This document shows positions 52,923-62,099 of a stretch of DNA of 64,000 nt, piece after piece. Numbering within the stretch: position 1 is the stretch's first letter; each line of letters opens with the position of its first letter. This stretch comes from Roseiarcus sp963820095 (GTDB lineage Bacteria; Pseudomonadota; Alphaproteobacteria; Rhizobiales; Beijerinckiaceae): contig CAWFZA010000030.1 of NCBI GenBank assembly GCA_963820095.1, positions 1-64,000 of the forward strand, given 5' to 3'. The position numbers and the translations under genes are program-made. Below the pieces are notes generated by a model. That model did no database searches. It saw only the letters and a list, made by a program, of their open reading frames with translations, and was not told the origin of the DNA.

Positions 52923-54109
52923 CCCCCCTCAGGCTTACCTTGGCGTTGGCCGCGTTCGTTGGGCTTGCGCCTGCCCCGTCGGTCGCCGATCCGGCGAAGG
53001 TTTCAGATCTCGTCGACGAACTGCAGCGGATGCAAGTGAAGGTCGCGCAGGGCGACAAGGCCGCCTATTCGGCTCAACTCAATCAGTTGAAGACGATCGG
53101 CGCAGCGATCGCGACGGCAAGCGCAGAAACCTGGAAGAACGAGCGCGAAGCCAATTCGCTGGTCATCTACGTCCTGAGCGGCGGATCCCTCGCCGACGTC
53201 GCGCCGCTGCTCAAAGGCGACGCAATCAACGAGTCCGAACGATCGCTCGCGCGCGGCGCGCTCGCCTATGTCACCAATCATGAGGCGGACGCCATCCCCT
53301 TGCTTCGGCAAACGGATCTGACGGCGCTCGACGCGCGCCTCGCGGGCGAGGTCGCGTTCGCTCGCTCCGTCCTCGAGACGAAGCGAAATGTGAAAGCAGC
53401 CATCGATCTTCTGGACTGGTCGCGGCTGCTCGCGCCGGGCGGACTGGTCGAGGAAGCCGCGCTCAGGCGCGAGATCGCGCTCCTTGCAGAGACCAAGGAC
53501 GTGAACCGTCTGGCGATGCTGACACGGCAATATGTGACCCGCTTTGCCGCATCGCTGTATGCGCCGGACTTCTTGCGCGATCTCGCCGACGCCATCGTCA
53601 GGCTCGGTCTCGCGGATGATCCGGCAAATTACAAACTCATCGCAAGCGCCGTCGCTTCGCTGCCCGCCGATGACCGACGCGCGTTCCTGCTCAATTTGGC
53701 CAGGTCCGGGATCGTCAACGCACGCTTCGCCGTCGCTGCCTCGGCCGCGACGGAAGCCCTCGAGAGCTCGAAGACCGACAGCGTGGAGGCGATGCGCGCC
53801 CGTCTCTATCTGGCGGCCGGTCGCCTGTTTTCGGATGGCTACGATGCGGCGCTCGCCGATCTGCGGACTGTGTCCGAATCGAAACTTGACCGAAGCGACG
53901 CCAACTTGCTGAGCGCGGCGAAACGGGTGGCGACGCAGTTGCGGGCGGGTCCCGACGTCAGCGTCTTCAACACCGAAAACGCGGCCGCTCTGACGAACGC
54001 CGACAAGGAAAAGCCGAGCGGGCCCGCACTGACGATGGCGCAAGCGCGGGATGCGCTTCAACGCACGTCGAGCCTTGTCTCGCCGACTGAAGCTGGAGCC
54101 TCGCCATGA
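52919..54109 (+). CDS. motC: Periplasmic motility protein MotC
   Basis: 396 aa from GTG 52919, with a signal peptide (LRLTLALAAFVGLAPAPSVA). The helical repeat domain matches rhizobial MotC: DPAKVSDLVDELQRMQVKVA, QGDKAAYSAQLNQLKTIGAA, VYVLSGGSLADVAPLL-like segments and LARGALAYVTNHEADAIPLL. In Sinorhizobium MotC is a periplasmic partner of MotB that is required for rotation. Overlaps motB by 4 nt and fliK by ATGA. Confidence 0.85.
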   Translation: MTPLRLTLALAAFVGLAPAPSVADPAKVSDLVDELQRMQVKVAQGDKAAYSAQLNQLKTIGAAIATASAETWKNEREANSLVIYVLSGGSLADVAPLLKGDAINESERSLARGALAYVTNHEADAIPLLRQTDLTALDARLAGEVAFARSVLETKRNVKAAIDLLDWSRLLAPGGLVEEAALRREIALLAETKDVNRLAMLTRQYVTRFAASLYAPDFLRDLADAIVRLGLADDPANYKLIASAVASLPADDRRAFLLNLARSGIVNARFAVAASAATEALESSKTDSVEAMRARLYLAAGRLFSDGYDAALADLRTVSESKLDRSDANLLSAAKRVATQLRAGPDVSVFNTENAAALTNADKEKPSGPALTMAQARDALQRTSSLVSPTEAGASP

Positions 54110-55473
54110 CCACAGCGCCTGCCGCCGCGCCGACGCCGGGGACAGGGGCGCCGCCACCGGCTCGCCCCGCTTCCCAGCCTTCGGCTGATCGCTTCGCCTT
54201 CGCCAGCGTGCTCGACTCCCTGCCCAGCGGGCCGACAAGAGCAGGCGACTGAGCGACCAAAGACCCGCCGCGCGCCCCGAACGAATTGCAACGCGAGAAA
54301 TCCTCTGGCGAACAGATAGCTCACCATTCGCCGCTAAACGACAGCGCCCTTGTGGCGTCCTTGCCGTTCGCCCTGCGCGTCGCCTCCATGATGGAAGAAC
54401 GGCAACCTGCGCGCGATTTACCTTCCCTTGTGTTGGCTGCAGCCAAACCGTCGGGATCCGAGGCCGATGTCGCATCCACCGCCGCCAACCCCAAGACGAG
54501 TGTCGCGCGGCTGACCGGCGAACGCGCCTTTCACTTCGGCGCCTCCACCGCAGGCGTGATCGCGAGCCGTACGCTCGCGATCGAAGCGCCGTTCGCGTCT
54601 GCCGCCAACCTTTCCCCGCAAGCCAAGCTGAACGGCGACGGCGCGCTAGAGCCCGACCTCCCGCAGGCCGGAGCCACGCTGGCGCGACCCTCCGCGGACG
54701 TCGCTCCATCGAGCGACGTCGCGCGGGCCCCGGCGCCGATCCTTCCGCGCGCGGGGAGCGCCGTCACAAATCGCGTGAGCCCGGCGCGAGCCGCGGCGCA
54801 CGAGGCCGCGCGGAGCGGATCGAGGCGGGAAGTCCCGGCGCCTCTCGCGGCCGTCAAGGCTGCGAGTTCAACCCCGGCGCCTCCGCGGGGAACAAGCGGC
54901 GATGACAAGGCGCGTGGTGATCCCGAGGCCGCCCCGATCGCGTACGGGACGCAGCCGGCGGCGCCGACGGGTCCGTTCGGCGCGCCTCAGTCGGCGGCCT
55001 TCGCGGCGGGATCATTGTTCGAACCTGGCGCCGCGACGGCCGAAGCCGCGGCCCCGGATATGACCCCACGCGCGAGCCCGGCGGCTGCGAGTTCCGGCTC
55101 TGTCGCGCGGCCAGTCAGAGAGATCGACGTGGATCTTTCGCCGGGAGGCCTCGAAGACGTCTCGATGACCATGCGGCTCGCCGGCGAGAAGCTGTCGGTC
55201 GTCGTTCGCGCCAGCAGCTCTCACACCCTGAATTCGATCGAAGGAGCGCGCGACGTGATCGCCGATCGCCTGGCGGCGATCGGCCAGCCGCTCGACTCGC
55301 TCATCGTCAAGCAGACGGGCGTCAACACGGATGGGAATGCGAACGGAAATGGGACTTCCACTGACGGCGGCTCGGCGGGAGGCGAGCAGCGATCGGCGCA
55401 AGGCGCCGGCGAGCGGGGCGGTTCGAACGATGCGTTGCCTCGGCGCGGCGCTGGTCGCGATCGCAGTTTCTAG
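54106..55473 (+). CDS. fliK: Flagellar hook-length control protein FliK (MotD), with internal stop
   Basis: The start ATG 54106 overlaps motC by ATGA. The N-terminus (RFAFASVLDSLPSG) matches the rhizobial FliK/MotD start but an in-frame TGA occurs at 54250-54252. The same frame continues after it to 55473, with a Pro/Ala-rich middle and a C-terminal hook-length domain (VDLSPGGLEDVSMTMRLAGE, KLSVVVRASSSHTLNSIEGA). Another frame reads RADKSRRLSDQRPAARPER across the stop, so two compensating indels may lie near 54230 and 54330. FliK measures hook length and switches export to late substrates. Confidence 0.75.
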
Positions 55474-55984
55474 CGGCGCCGTGCGCGCGGAAGGGACGCT
55501 CGGTTGCGAGCGGGAAATGACGCGCGCCGCGGCGCTGCATGGCGTGCCGCTCAACGTGCTCTATTCGGTCGGCCTGACCGAGACCGGGCGCCGTGGCGAG
55601 CTCAGCCCCTATGACATGAACGTCGACGGCCAGGCGGTGCACTCGACCAGCCTTGCAGAGGCGATGGCGCGCTTTGCGCAAGCGAAGGGGCGCGGCGCGA
55701 GGTTCATCGACATCGGCTGCATGCAGATCAATCACCATTTCCACAGCGCCGACTTTCGCTCCTTGAGCGAGATGTTCGATCCTGTTCGCAACGTCGACTA
55801 TGCCGCGAACTTCCTGAAGGCGCTCAAGGCTCAGGCGGGCTCGTGGACGCTGGCCGTGGCCCGCTACAACGCCGGGCCGGGCAATCCGGCGGCGGAGAAA
55901 ACCTACGTCTGCTCGGTCATCCGCAATATGGTCGCGAGCGGTTTCGGGCAATGGACCGCCAACGCCCGCGCGCTCTGCCAGTAG
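55430..55984 (+). CDS. Flagellar-cluster lytic transglycosylase
   Basis: 184 aa from ATG 55430, overlapping fliK by 44 nt. Signal peptide (MRCLGAALVAIAVSSGAVRA). The SLT-like domain shows the catalytic glutamate in VLYSVGLTETGRRG, then GARFIDIGCMQINHHFHSAD, DPVRNVDYAANFLKALKAQA and AVARYNAGPGNPAAEKTYVC. Such small transglycosylases open the peptidoglycan for the flagellar rod and occur directly after motD/fliK in rhizobia. Length and gene order agree with that role. Confidence 0.85.
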   Translation: MRCLGAALVAIAVSSGAVRAEGTLGCEREMTRAAALHGVPLNVLYSVGLTETGRRGELSPYDMNVDGQAVHSTSLAEAMARFAQAKGRGARFIDIGCMQINHHFHSADFRSLSEMFDPVRNVDYAANFLKALKAQAGSWTLAVARYNAGPGNPAAEKTYVCSVIRNMVASGFGQWTANARALCQ

Positions 55985-56153
55985 GGCGCGGCCGCCCACC
56001 TTTTGCGAGTCCGAATTGAGCCTTCTCAATCGGTTGGAGCACGATTAGCGAGTCACTCGGCGATCGGGGATCACACGTCCGCCCGAGTGCCGCAATGGAG
56101 CTTCGAGCGCATCCGAGCGACGGCAGTAGCACGATGGCGGCGGCGCTCGCAGA

Positions 56154-56522
56154 CTAACCTGGTGGATGAACGTGCAGACTCGTCAAGTTGTGGACTAGAT
56201 TCGCGTCTTGACTGTCAAGATAGTGCGACTCGATATGCAGCTTAACAAACAATATTGCTGATGCAAGTATCCTATCTTTGGAATAATATTCGTTGTAAAG
56301 CTCATTAAGGCGGGTGATCGTGGACCTGAACTTAAAGAAATGATCCCTGCGGAGGCGAGCCTCCGAAATATCCAAGTACCCGCAAAGCAGGTGAATTGCC
56401 TTTACAAATCTAAGATGTTGTTCTTCGTCAAGATTTTCGAAGTCCGGTAGAGAATTCTCAAACTCTTGAAGTAGACTGGGTCCTCGGGACTTCTCCGGGT
56501 GCTTCGCGGCGCCTCTGTGCAT
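56154..56522 (-). CDS. Hypothetical protein in an AT-rich patch
   Basis: 122 aa from ATG 56522. It is helical and charged, with no family I recognise: LLQEFENSLPDFENLDEEQH, RFVKAIHLLCGYLDISEARL and FRSTITRLNELYNEYYSKDR. No signal peptide or membrane helix. The gene and flanks have much lower GC than the flagellar and PQQ genes on either side, so it may be a recent acquisition. Codon use looks real but no ribosome binding site is clear. Confidence 0.5.
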   Translation of the reverse strand: MHRGAAKHPEKSRGPSLLQEFENSLPDFENLDEEQHLRFVKAIHLLCGYLDISEARLRRDHFFKFRSTITRLNELYNEYYSKDRILASAILFVKLHIESHYLDSQDANLVHNLTSLHVHPPG

Positions 56523-56644
56523 ATTGCCACCTGCGTAAGTCGGTGTATCCCCCTTACGTCATTGTTACCCTGCATACCTAGAAAATCGTTAAGACCAGAT
56601 CTCGGCTGCTCGGGTGTGAGCCCTTTCATTCGCCTTGTCGCGCC

Positions 56645-57761
56645 TCACGCCTCGACCTTCTCCTTGTACGAACGCCAGCGTAAGGTCCCGTCGCCGGACT
56701 CCGCCTCCGCCATGGCCGTCGCCACGATGCGCTCGTGATGCGGCGACTTGTAGCAGGCGGGATCGGTGTTGCGCGCGTCTCCGGTCAAGGCCAGCGCCTG
56801 ACAGCGGCACCCGCCCCAGTCGATCTCGCGCCGGTCGCACGAACGGCAGGGTTCGGGCATCCAGTCCGTGCCGCGGAAGGCGTTGAAGGCGGGATTCGAA
56901 CGCCAGATGTCGGAGAGCGAATGATCGCGCACGTTCCAGAATTCGAGGCCCGGAATCGATTCGGCGGCGTGGCACGGCAGCGCCTTGCCGGTCGGCGACA
57001 CATTGATGGCGACCCGCCCCCACCCTCCCGCGCAGGGCTTCGGGTAGCGCGCGTAATAATCGGGGATCACCATGTCGATGACCAGTTCGCCCTTCAGGCG
57101 AACGCGAGCCGCCTCGACGATGGCGATCGATTCCTCGACTTGGGCTTTCGGCGGCATCAGCGCGGCGCGATTGGCGAGCGCCCAGCCATAATATTGGGTA
57201 TGCGCGATTTCGAGCCGGCGCGCGCCAAGCTCGACCGCAAGATCGATGAAGGCGCTCACCTGATGAAGATTGGCGCGATGGATGACCGCGTTGATCGTCA
57301 GCGGCAGGCCGGCCTTGATCACATAAGAAGCGAAGGCGCGCTTGCGCTCCCACGAGCCTTTGTAATGGCCGAGGCGGTCGTTGGTCTCCTTGTCCGCGCC
57401 CTGGAACGAGAGCTGCGCGTGGTCGAGCCCAGCGTCCACCAGTTCGCCGGTCCGCGTCTCGTTCACCCCAATCCCCGAGGTGATGAGGTTGGTGTAGAGC
57501 CCGCTTTGCGAGGCGTGACGCGTGAGGTCGACAATGTCGCGCCGCGCCGTCGGCTCGCCGCCGGAGAGATGCACATGCAGGGCGCCGATCGCGGCGGCTT
57601 CGCTGAACACGCGCTTCCAGGTCTCGCCATCGAGTTCACCGCCGGGGCGCTCGAGCGCGATCGGGATTCGAGCAATAGAGACAGCCGAGCGGGCAGCGAT
57701 GCGTCAGCTCGACCAAAAGCCCGATCGGCGGGGCAGGCGGGGGAGCGCTATGAACAGTCAT
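56645..57761 (-). CDS. pqqE: PQQ biosynthesis radical-SAM enzyme PqqE, frameshifted
   Basis: Forms the first C-C crosslink between Glu and Tyr of the PqqA peptide. The start ATG 57761 overlaps pqqD by ATGA. The radical-SAM cluster is in ELTHRCPLGCLYCSNP. The rest, from IALERPGGELDGETWKRVFS to the stop at 56645, is in another frame; one extra base near 57665 explains it, and removal gives 371 aa. HLSGGEPTARRDIVDLTRHA and the C-terminal SPASM cluster cysteines (EPCRSCDRREIDWGGCRCQA) are intact. It is the last gene of pqqBCDE. The break sits right after the 4Fe-4S motif. Confidence 0.9.
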
Positions 57762-58045
57762 GTCTCGAGCACCCTCTTCGCCTTGAGATCGGCGAGCATG
57801 GCGACGACGTCCTTTTCGATCACGGCCGGCGGCGCTGAATAGCGCGCGGCCAGCTCCGCGACGATTGCACCGAGGTCGCGCTCGCCGTCGCATAAGCCCA
57901 GCACAGTGGCCGCCGTGTCGTCGACCTCGAAGATCCGCTCCGGCGCGAGCAGCGTCCATCGTCCGCGCGCTTCATCACGTTTGAGCCTCACGCCCCGAGG
58001 GAGATGCGGGCGCGACTGAGCCGGAATGTCCGTTGTCTCGTTCAT
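57758..58045 (-). CDS. pqqD: PQQ biosynthesis peptide chaperone PqqD
   Basis: 95 aa from ATG 58045. Presents the PqqA peptide to PqqE. The core is RPHLPRGVRLKRDEARGRWT, LLAPERIFEVDDTAATVLGL, CDGERDLGAIVAELAARY. Length is normal. Starts 6 nt after pqqC and overlaps pqqE by 4 nt. Confidence 0.93.
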   Translation of the reverse strand: MNETTDIPAQSRPHLPRGVRLKRDEARGRWTLLAPERIFEVDDTAATVLGLCDGERDLGAIVAELAARYSAPPAVIEKDVVAMLADLKAKRVLET

Positions 58046-58051
58046 CTCGCC

Positions 58052-58792
58052 TCAATCCGGCCGGAACGCGCCGGGAGGGATCGCGCCGTCGACATAGGCG
58101 TGATGCAACGCATCGAGCTGCGCCCACAATACATCGGTCTTGAACGTCAAGGCGGCAAGGGCGCCCCGCTGCTCTTCGACGGTGCGGGCGTGGCCCTTGA
58201 CGTAGTCGAGCGCAAACTGAGCGTCCCTCGGCGCCTGATCGAGCCGGCGGCGGAAATAGGCGATCACCGTCTCGTCGATGAAGTCGTAATTGGCCAGCAT
58301 GCCCGCGATGCGCCGCTTGTGGATCGACGGCGCGAACAGTTCGGTCAGGCTGGACGCCACCGCTTCGACCAGCGGCCGCTCGCGTACGAAGCGCACGTAA
58401 GCCTCGACCGCGAACTTGGTCGCCGGCAGCGCGCCCTCCTGCGAGATCACATAATCGCGGTCGAGCCCCAATCCGTCGGTCAGGATGAGCCAGCGATCGA
58501 TGCCGCCCTGCTCGTCGCCGACGCCGTCATGATCGGTGATCCGGTGCAGCCACTCGCGGCGCAGTTCGCGATCCTCGCATCGCCCGATCAGGGACGCGTC
58601 CTTGCGCGGGATGGCGGCCTGGTAGACGTAGCGGTTGAGCGCCCAGGCCTGAACCTGCCCCTTGTCGAGCTTGCCGTCGTGCAACAGGCCGTGGAACGGA
58701 TGCAGGTCGTGATAGCGCTTGGGGCCAATGGCTCGCAGCGCCGCCTCGAGCGCCTCGGCGCCCATCGGTTCCGATGGCGCATGGATATTCAT
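58052..58792 (-). CDS. pqqC: Pyrroloquinoline-quinone synthase PqqC
   Basis: 246 aa from ATG 58792, overlapping the end of pqqB by ATGA. Carries out the final oxidation and ring closure to PQQ with O2 and no cofactor. Motifs: YHDLHPFHGLLHDGKLDKGQ, NRYVYQAAIPRKDASLIGRC, RITDHDGVGDEQGGIDRWLI and HKRRIAGMLANYDFIDETVI. Conserved histidines and arginines of the active site are all present. Intact frame. Confidence 0.96.
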   Translation of the reverse strand: MNIHAPSEPMGAEALEAALRAIGPKRYHDLHPFHGLLHDGKLDKGQVQAWALNRYVYQAAIPRKDASLIGRCEDRELRREWLHRITDHDGVGDEQGGIDRWLILTDGLGLDRDYVISQEGALPATKFAVEAYVRFVRERPLVEAVASSLTELFAPSIHKRRIAGMLANYDFIDETVIAYFRRRLDQAPRDAQFALDYVKGHARTVEEQRGALAALTFKTDVLWAQLDALHHAYVDGAIPPGAFRPD

Positions 58793-59712
58793 AGGCTGAC
58801 CTCCATTCCATCGAAGGCGATTTCCCAGCCGGCCGCTTTTACCTTCATTTCCTCAGGCGATCCCTCAATCAGAATCGGGTTCGTATTGTTGATGTGGATC
58901 AGGATGCGGCGCACATGCGCATGGGCCGCGAGCGCCTCCAGCGTTCCTCCTGGTCCCGACACGGGGCTATGGCCCATGCGCTTGCCCGTTTTGTCGCCGA
59001 GGCCATTCGTGATCATTTCGTCGTCGGCGAACAGAGTGCCGTCGAAAAACAGCACGTCCGCATTGGCGATGCGCGCCTCGAAGTCCTGGGTAACACGGGC
59101 GCAAGCCGGCGCATAGACGAGCCTCTTGCCCGCCGCTTCCACGGCGACCCCGACCGTCTCCTCGCCGATCTCGTCCGTGCTGACGTTTTCCTCCTCGAGC
59201 CATAGCGGAACCTTGCCGGGAACACTGAACAATTCGAGCAGGATTCCGGGCAACGGCTCGAAGGGTTCGCTTAGGCCGACGGCGCGGCGCGGAGCGATGG
59301 CGGGGTCGACGACGTCGAAGATGCGGTTGGCGCCAATCGCGTCGAGCGTCGTCTGCGTGGCAAAGATCGCGAGCGGCTGGCGCTCGCGCAAGGCCAAAAG
59401 GCCGGCCGAAGAATCGACCTCGGCGTTGGTCAGGACGATCGCGGCGATAGGCGAATGGCGACCCTGCGCCTCTTGGGTGCAAGCGCCGGGGTCGCCAGGA
59501 TCTGTTGACGCAGATCGATCGAAGCGTTGAGCAGGAGCCAGCTTTTCTCCGTCGACGCTGACAGCGAGACCGGCTTGGGTGCGCGGCTTCACTCGGCTAT
59601 CGCCGTTCCAGGCGAGGCGGCAAACGCGACAGCCGCAGTTCCATTGCGGCACGCCGCCGCCGGCGCCCGAGCCAAGCACGAGCGCTCTGAGGGAGAGGCT
59701 AGCGGGGGACAT
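58789..59712 (-). CDS. pqqB: PQQ biosynthesis protein PqqB, with a shifted internal segment
   Basis: 307 aa from ATG 59712, a metallo-hydrolase-fold oxygenase that hydroxylates the tyrosine part of the PQQ precursor. It begins RALVLGSGAGGGVPQWNCGC with the zinc-site CRVCR, and ends HINNTNPILIEGSPEEMKVK. Residues about 56-82 read KLAPAQRFDRSASTDPGDPG, not family-like. The neighbouring frame across the same DNA reads SWLLLNASIDLRQQILATPA, which is the expected sequence. So two opposite indels near 59550 and 59470 cancel and leave the frame open. The gene overlaps tonB by 14 nt, which ties it to the TonB operon. Confidence 0.9.
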   Translation of the reverse strand: MSPASLSLRALVLGSGAGGGVPQWNCGCRVCRLAWNGDSRVKPRTQAGLAVSVDGEKLAPAQRFDRSASTDPGDPGACTQEAQGRHSPIAAIVLTNAEVDSSAGLLALRERQPLAIFATQTTLDAIGANRIFDVVDPAIAPRRAVGLSEPFEPLPGILLELFSVPGKVPLWLEEENVSTDEIGEETVGVAVEAAGKRLVYAPACARVTQDFEARIANADVLFFDGTLFADDEMITNGLGDKTGKRMGHSPVSGPGGTLEALAAHAHVRRILIHINNTNPILIEGSPEEMKVKAAGWEIAFDGMEVSL

Positions 59713-60703
59713 AGTTGAAGCTCGTCGCGATATGGGCCGAGCCGCCGGGAGGCGGCGGGAAACGGGCTCCCTGCACCAGGGAGCGCGCCGCCCTGTCGAG
59801 GTCGCTGTCGCCCGAGGAACGCGTGATCGCGAACGAAGTCACCGCGCCGGATGAGCCGATGGTGAAGGAAACGCCGACCACCCCCTTCGCGCCCCTGGCG
59901 CGCGCGGCGGGCGGGTAGAAAAGACGGCTTCGAATGGCGGAGCTCACCTCGCCTATATAGGCCGAAAGCGAAGCGGCGCTTGCCGCCGCGCTCGAGGGCG
60001 CGCCGGCCTCCGATCGGGAGGCGCCTCTCGGCGCGGCTTGGGCGCCTCCTCGGCGCGGCGGCGGTTCTCCTCCGCGCGCCTCTGCGCCTCTTCCTCGCGA
60101 GCCGTGGGTCGAGGCGCGGGCTTGGGCTCAGGTTTCGCCGCCTCGACGCGCGGGGGCGGAGCCGGCTTCGGGCGAGGCGCCACGACCGGCTTCACCGGCG
60201 GAGGCGGCGAGAGGCGGCGGCGCAAGCTCGACCGGAGCGGGCGGCGGCGGCGGCTCCGGCCGAGGCGGCGGAAGTGGCTCTCGACGGGCGGCCGGGACCG
60301 GCGTGCTCGGCGACCGGCGGCGGAGGCTGGCTCCGGCGGGTCGGGCGGACGGAGGTTGCTCGACGGGCGGCGGCGGAGGCTGCTCGGCGACTGGCGGGGC
60401 GGCCGGGGTCGCAGGCGGCGGCTCGGACGGAGCCGGGGCGGCGCTCTGAGCTGGCGGAGGCGCGGATTGGTCGGGCGGCTTCGGCTCAACAGCGGGGGGC
60501 GCCGGCGTTTCCGCGGGCGGAGCTTCCGGCTCAATGTCGACGACCACTTCCCTCGGCAGTTCGACCGGTCGCGGCTCGAGATAGACGAGCGAAAGCGCCG
60601 CCGCGTGCATTGCGAGCACGATTGCGACGACGAGCGGACGAAGCCAGGGCGGGCGGAGCGGCGGCGGCTCGAATGCGCGCCCGTCCAGAGTTGCGAGGGT
60701 CAC
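59699..60703 (-). CDS. tonB: TonB energy-transducing protein, with compensating frameshifts
   Basis: About 334 aa from GTG 60703, overlapping exbD by GTGA. An N-terminal membrane anchor (WLRPLVVAIVLAMHAAALSL) is followed by a Pro-rich periplasmic spanner (EPEAPPAETPAPPAVEPKPP) and a C-terminal TonB domain (SAIRSRLFYPPAARARGAKG, VVGVSFTIGSSGAVTSFAIT, stop 59699). The middle of the coding signal (PKPAPPPRVEAAKPEPKPAP, EEEAQRRAEENRRRAEEAPK) is in another frame, between about 60200 and 60025, so two indels cancel. TonB passes proton-motive energy from ExbBD to outer-membrane receptors. Its stop lies inside pqqB. Confidence 0.85.
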
Positions 60704-61206
60704 GGCGCCTGCGCGTTGGGCGCGGCCGGGACAGGCGCGCCCGGCAAAGGCCGAGTCGCCGCATTCGGCGCCGGTGGCGTCGGCGCAGCGAGGCTGCGAG
60801 GACCGGACACGATCGCGATGCGGGAGATCCCGTTCGCCGCGAGCTCGTCCATCACCGAGACGACGTCGCCATAAGCCGCGTCGCGGTCGCCGCGCAGCTG
60901 AACAACGCCATTCGAGTCGCCGAGCTTGCCTTTGACCGCCGGCGCAAGCTGCTCGCGCGACACCGAATCTCTTCCAACCGACAAGGCGCCGTCCTTGGCG
61001 ACAGTGACGATCACCGGCTCCTTGTTTTCGAGCGGCTGGGCGGTCTTGGCGCTCGGCAGGTTCACCTTGATGCCGGCCGCCAGCATGGGCGCGGTCACCA
61101 TGAAGATGATGAGCAGAACCAGCATCACGTCGACGAGCGGCGTGACGTTGATGTCGGCGAGCGGCTGATAGAGTCCCTCGCCGATCTTGCGTGGACCGAG
61201 CGCCAT
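60700..61206 (-). CDS. exbD: Biopolymer transport protein ExbD
   Basis: 168 aa from ATG 61206, overlapping exbB by 1 nt. The single membrane helix contains the essential aspartate in INVTPLVDVMLVLLIIFMVT. The periplasmic domain has NGVVQLRGDRDAAYGDVVSV and MDELAANGISRIAIVSG. The last 25 residues are Pro/Ala-rich. Forms the motor with ExbB that energises TonB. TolR of the Tol-Pal system is similar, but the adjacent tonB gene favours ExbD. Confidence 0.88.
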   Translation of the reverse strand: MALGPRKIGEGLYQPLADINVTPLVDVMLVLLIIFMVTAPMLAAGIKVNLPSAKTAQPLENKEPVIVTVAKDGALSVGRDSVSREQLAPAVKGKLGDSNGVVQLRGDRDAAYGDVVSVMDELAANGISRIAIVSGPRSLAAPTPPAPNAATRPLPGAPVPAAPNAQAP

Positions 61207-61868
61207 CAGGGCGTCTCCGCGCGGCGGCGCGGCGCGTCTTCGCGCGCGACTTCGGCTGGACGGGAAAGCAGGGCCAGCGCGCGCTCTTCGACGAACGACG
61301 CCATCTCCTGCCCGAGCCGCGCATAGGCGGCGCCGATGCGGTTATAGCCGATCGAGGCCGGGATCGCCGCCGCAAGGCCATAAGCCGTGGCGGCCAGCGA
61401 CTCCGCGATGCCGGGCGCAACCGTCGCCAGCGACGTGTCCTGCGCCTGCCCGATGGCGGCGAAGCTCGACATGATGCCCCATACGGTGCCGAACAGGCCG
61501 ACAAACGGCGCGACCGAGGAAATGACGGCGAGATTGGGCAGGCCGCCCTCGGAGCGCGTCAGGAGTTCGCGCGCGCCGCGGGCCATGCCATCGGAAATGC
61601 GGGACCTCAATTCGCCGACCGTCTCGCCCGGGATGCGGCGGCGCGCCTCTTCGTCACCCGCGGCGGCGACGACGGACAGCGATTTTGAAAGCGGCCCGCC
61701 GGCGCGAGCCTGACGGACAGCGCGGCGGAGGCGCAGGACGGAAATCGCCCCTTCGACGATCAGCACCCAGCACCAGAGCGAGGCGAGGAACAGGACGGCC
61801 ATGACGGCCTTGCCGACGAGGCTGGCCCCTAGGAACAGGCCGACCGGCGAGAGGTCCAAACTCTGCAT
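61206..61868 (-). CDS. exbB: ExbB/TolQ-family proton channel protein
   Basis: 220 aa from ATG 61868 (MQSLDLSPVGLFLGASLVGK), with GAGGCG upstream; the frame extends eight codons further to 61892. Three membrane segments: VMAVLFLASLWCWVLIVEGA, NLAVISSVAPFVGLFGTVWG and GIAESLAATAYGLAAAIPAS, the latter two carrying the proton path. Complexes with ExbD and TonB to power receptors. First gene of a leftward operon exbB-exbD-tonB-pqqBCDE, separated by 231 bp from the lanmodulin-like gene. Confidence 0.88.
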   Translation of the reverse strand: MQSLDLSPVGLFLGASLVGKAVMAVLFLASLWCWVLIVEGAISVLRLRRAVRQARAGGPLSKSLSVVAAAGDEEARRRIPGETVGELRSRISDGMARGARELLTRSEGGLPNLAVISSVAPFVGLFGTVWGIMSSFAAIGQAQDTSLATVAPGIAESLAATAYGLAAAIPASIGYNRIGAAYARLGQEMASFVEERALALLSRPAEVAREDAPRRRAETP

Positions 61869-62099
61869 TACAACGCCTCGTTTCGCCCCCACGCGCTCTA
61901 TGTGCGCGTCAGTCCCCGGGTTTCAACCTTCAAACCGCGAGGGCGTGACCACAGGAGGCAGCGCCCGTCAGAAAACCGGCAAACCGGCCGTGTCCGCAGC
62001 TCGAATGGGGCTCGCGCGTGTCGAGCGCCGTCCCGATTGGATCTTCCGGGCCGCCAACAACATCCATTGGACGTTGCGGCTTGCATCGCATCGGAGAGA

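Noticed and set aside
53003..54709. 568-codon open frame on the minus strand opposite motC/fliK
   Set aside because: Arg-rich composition typical of an antisense frame; the overlapping motC and fliK genes are conserved.
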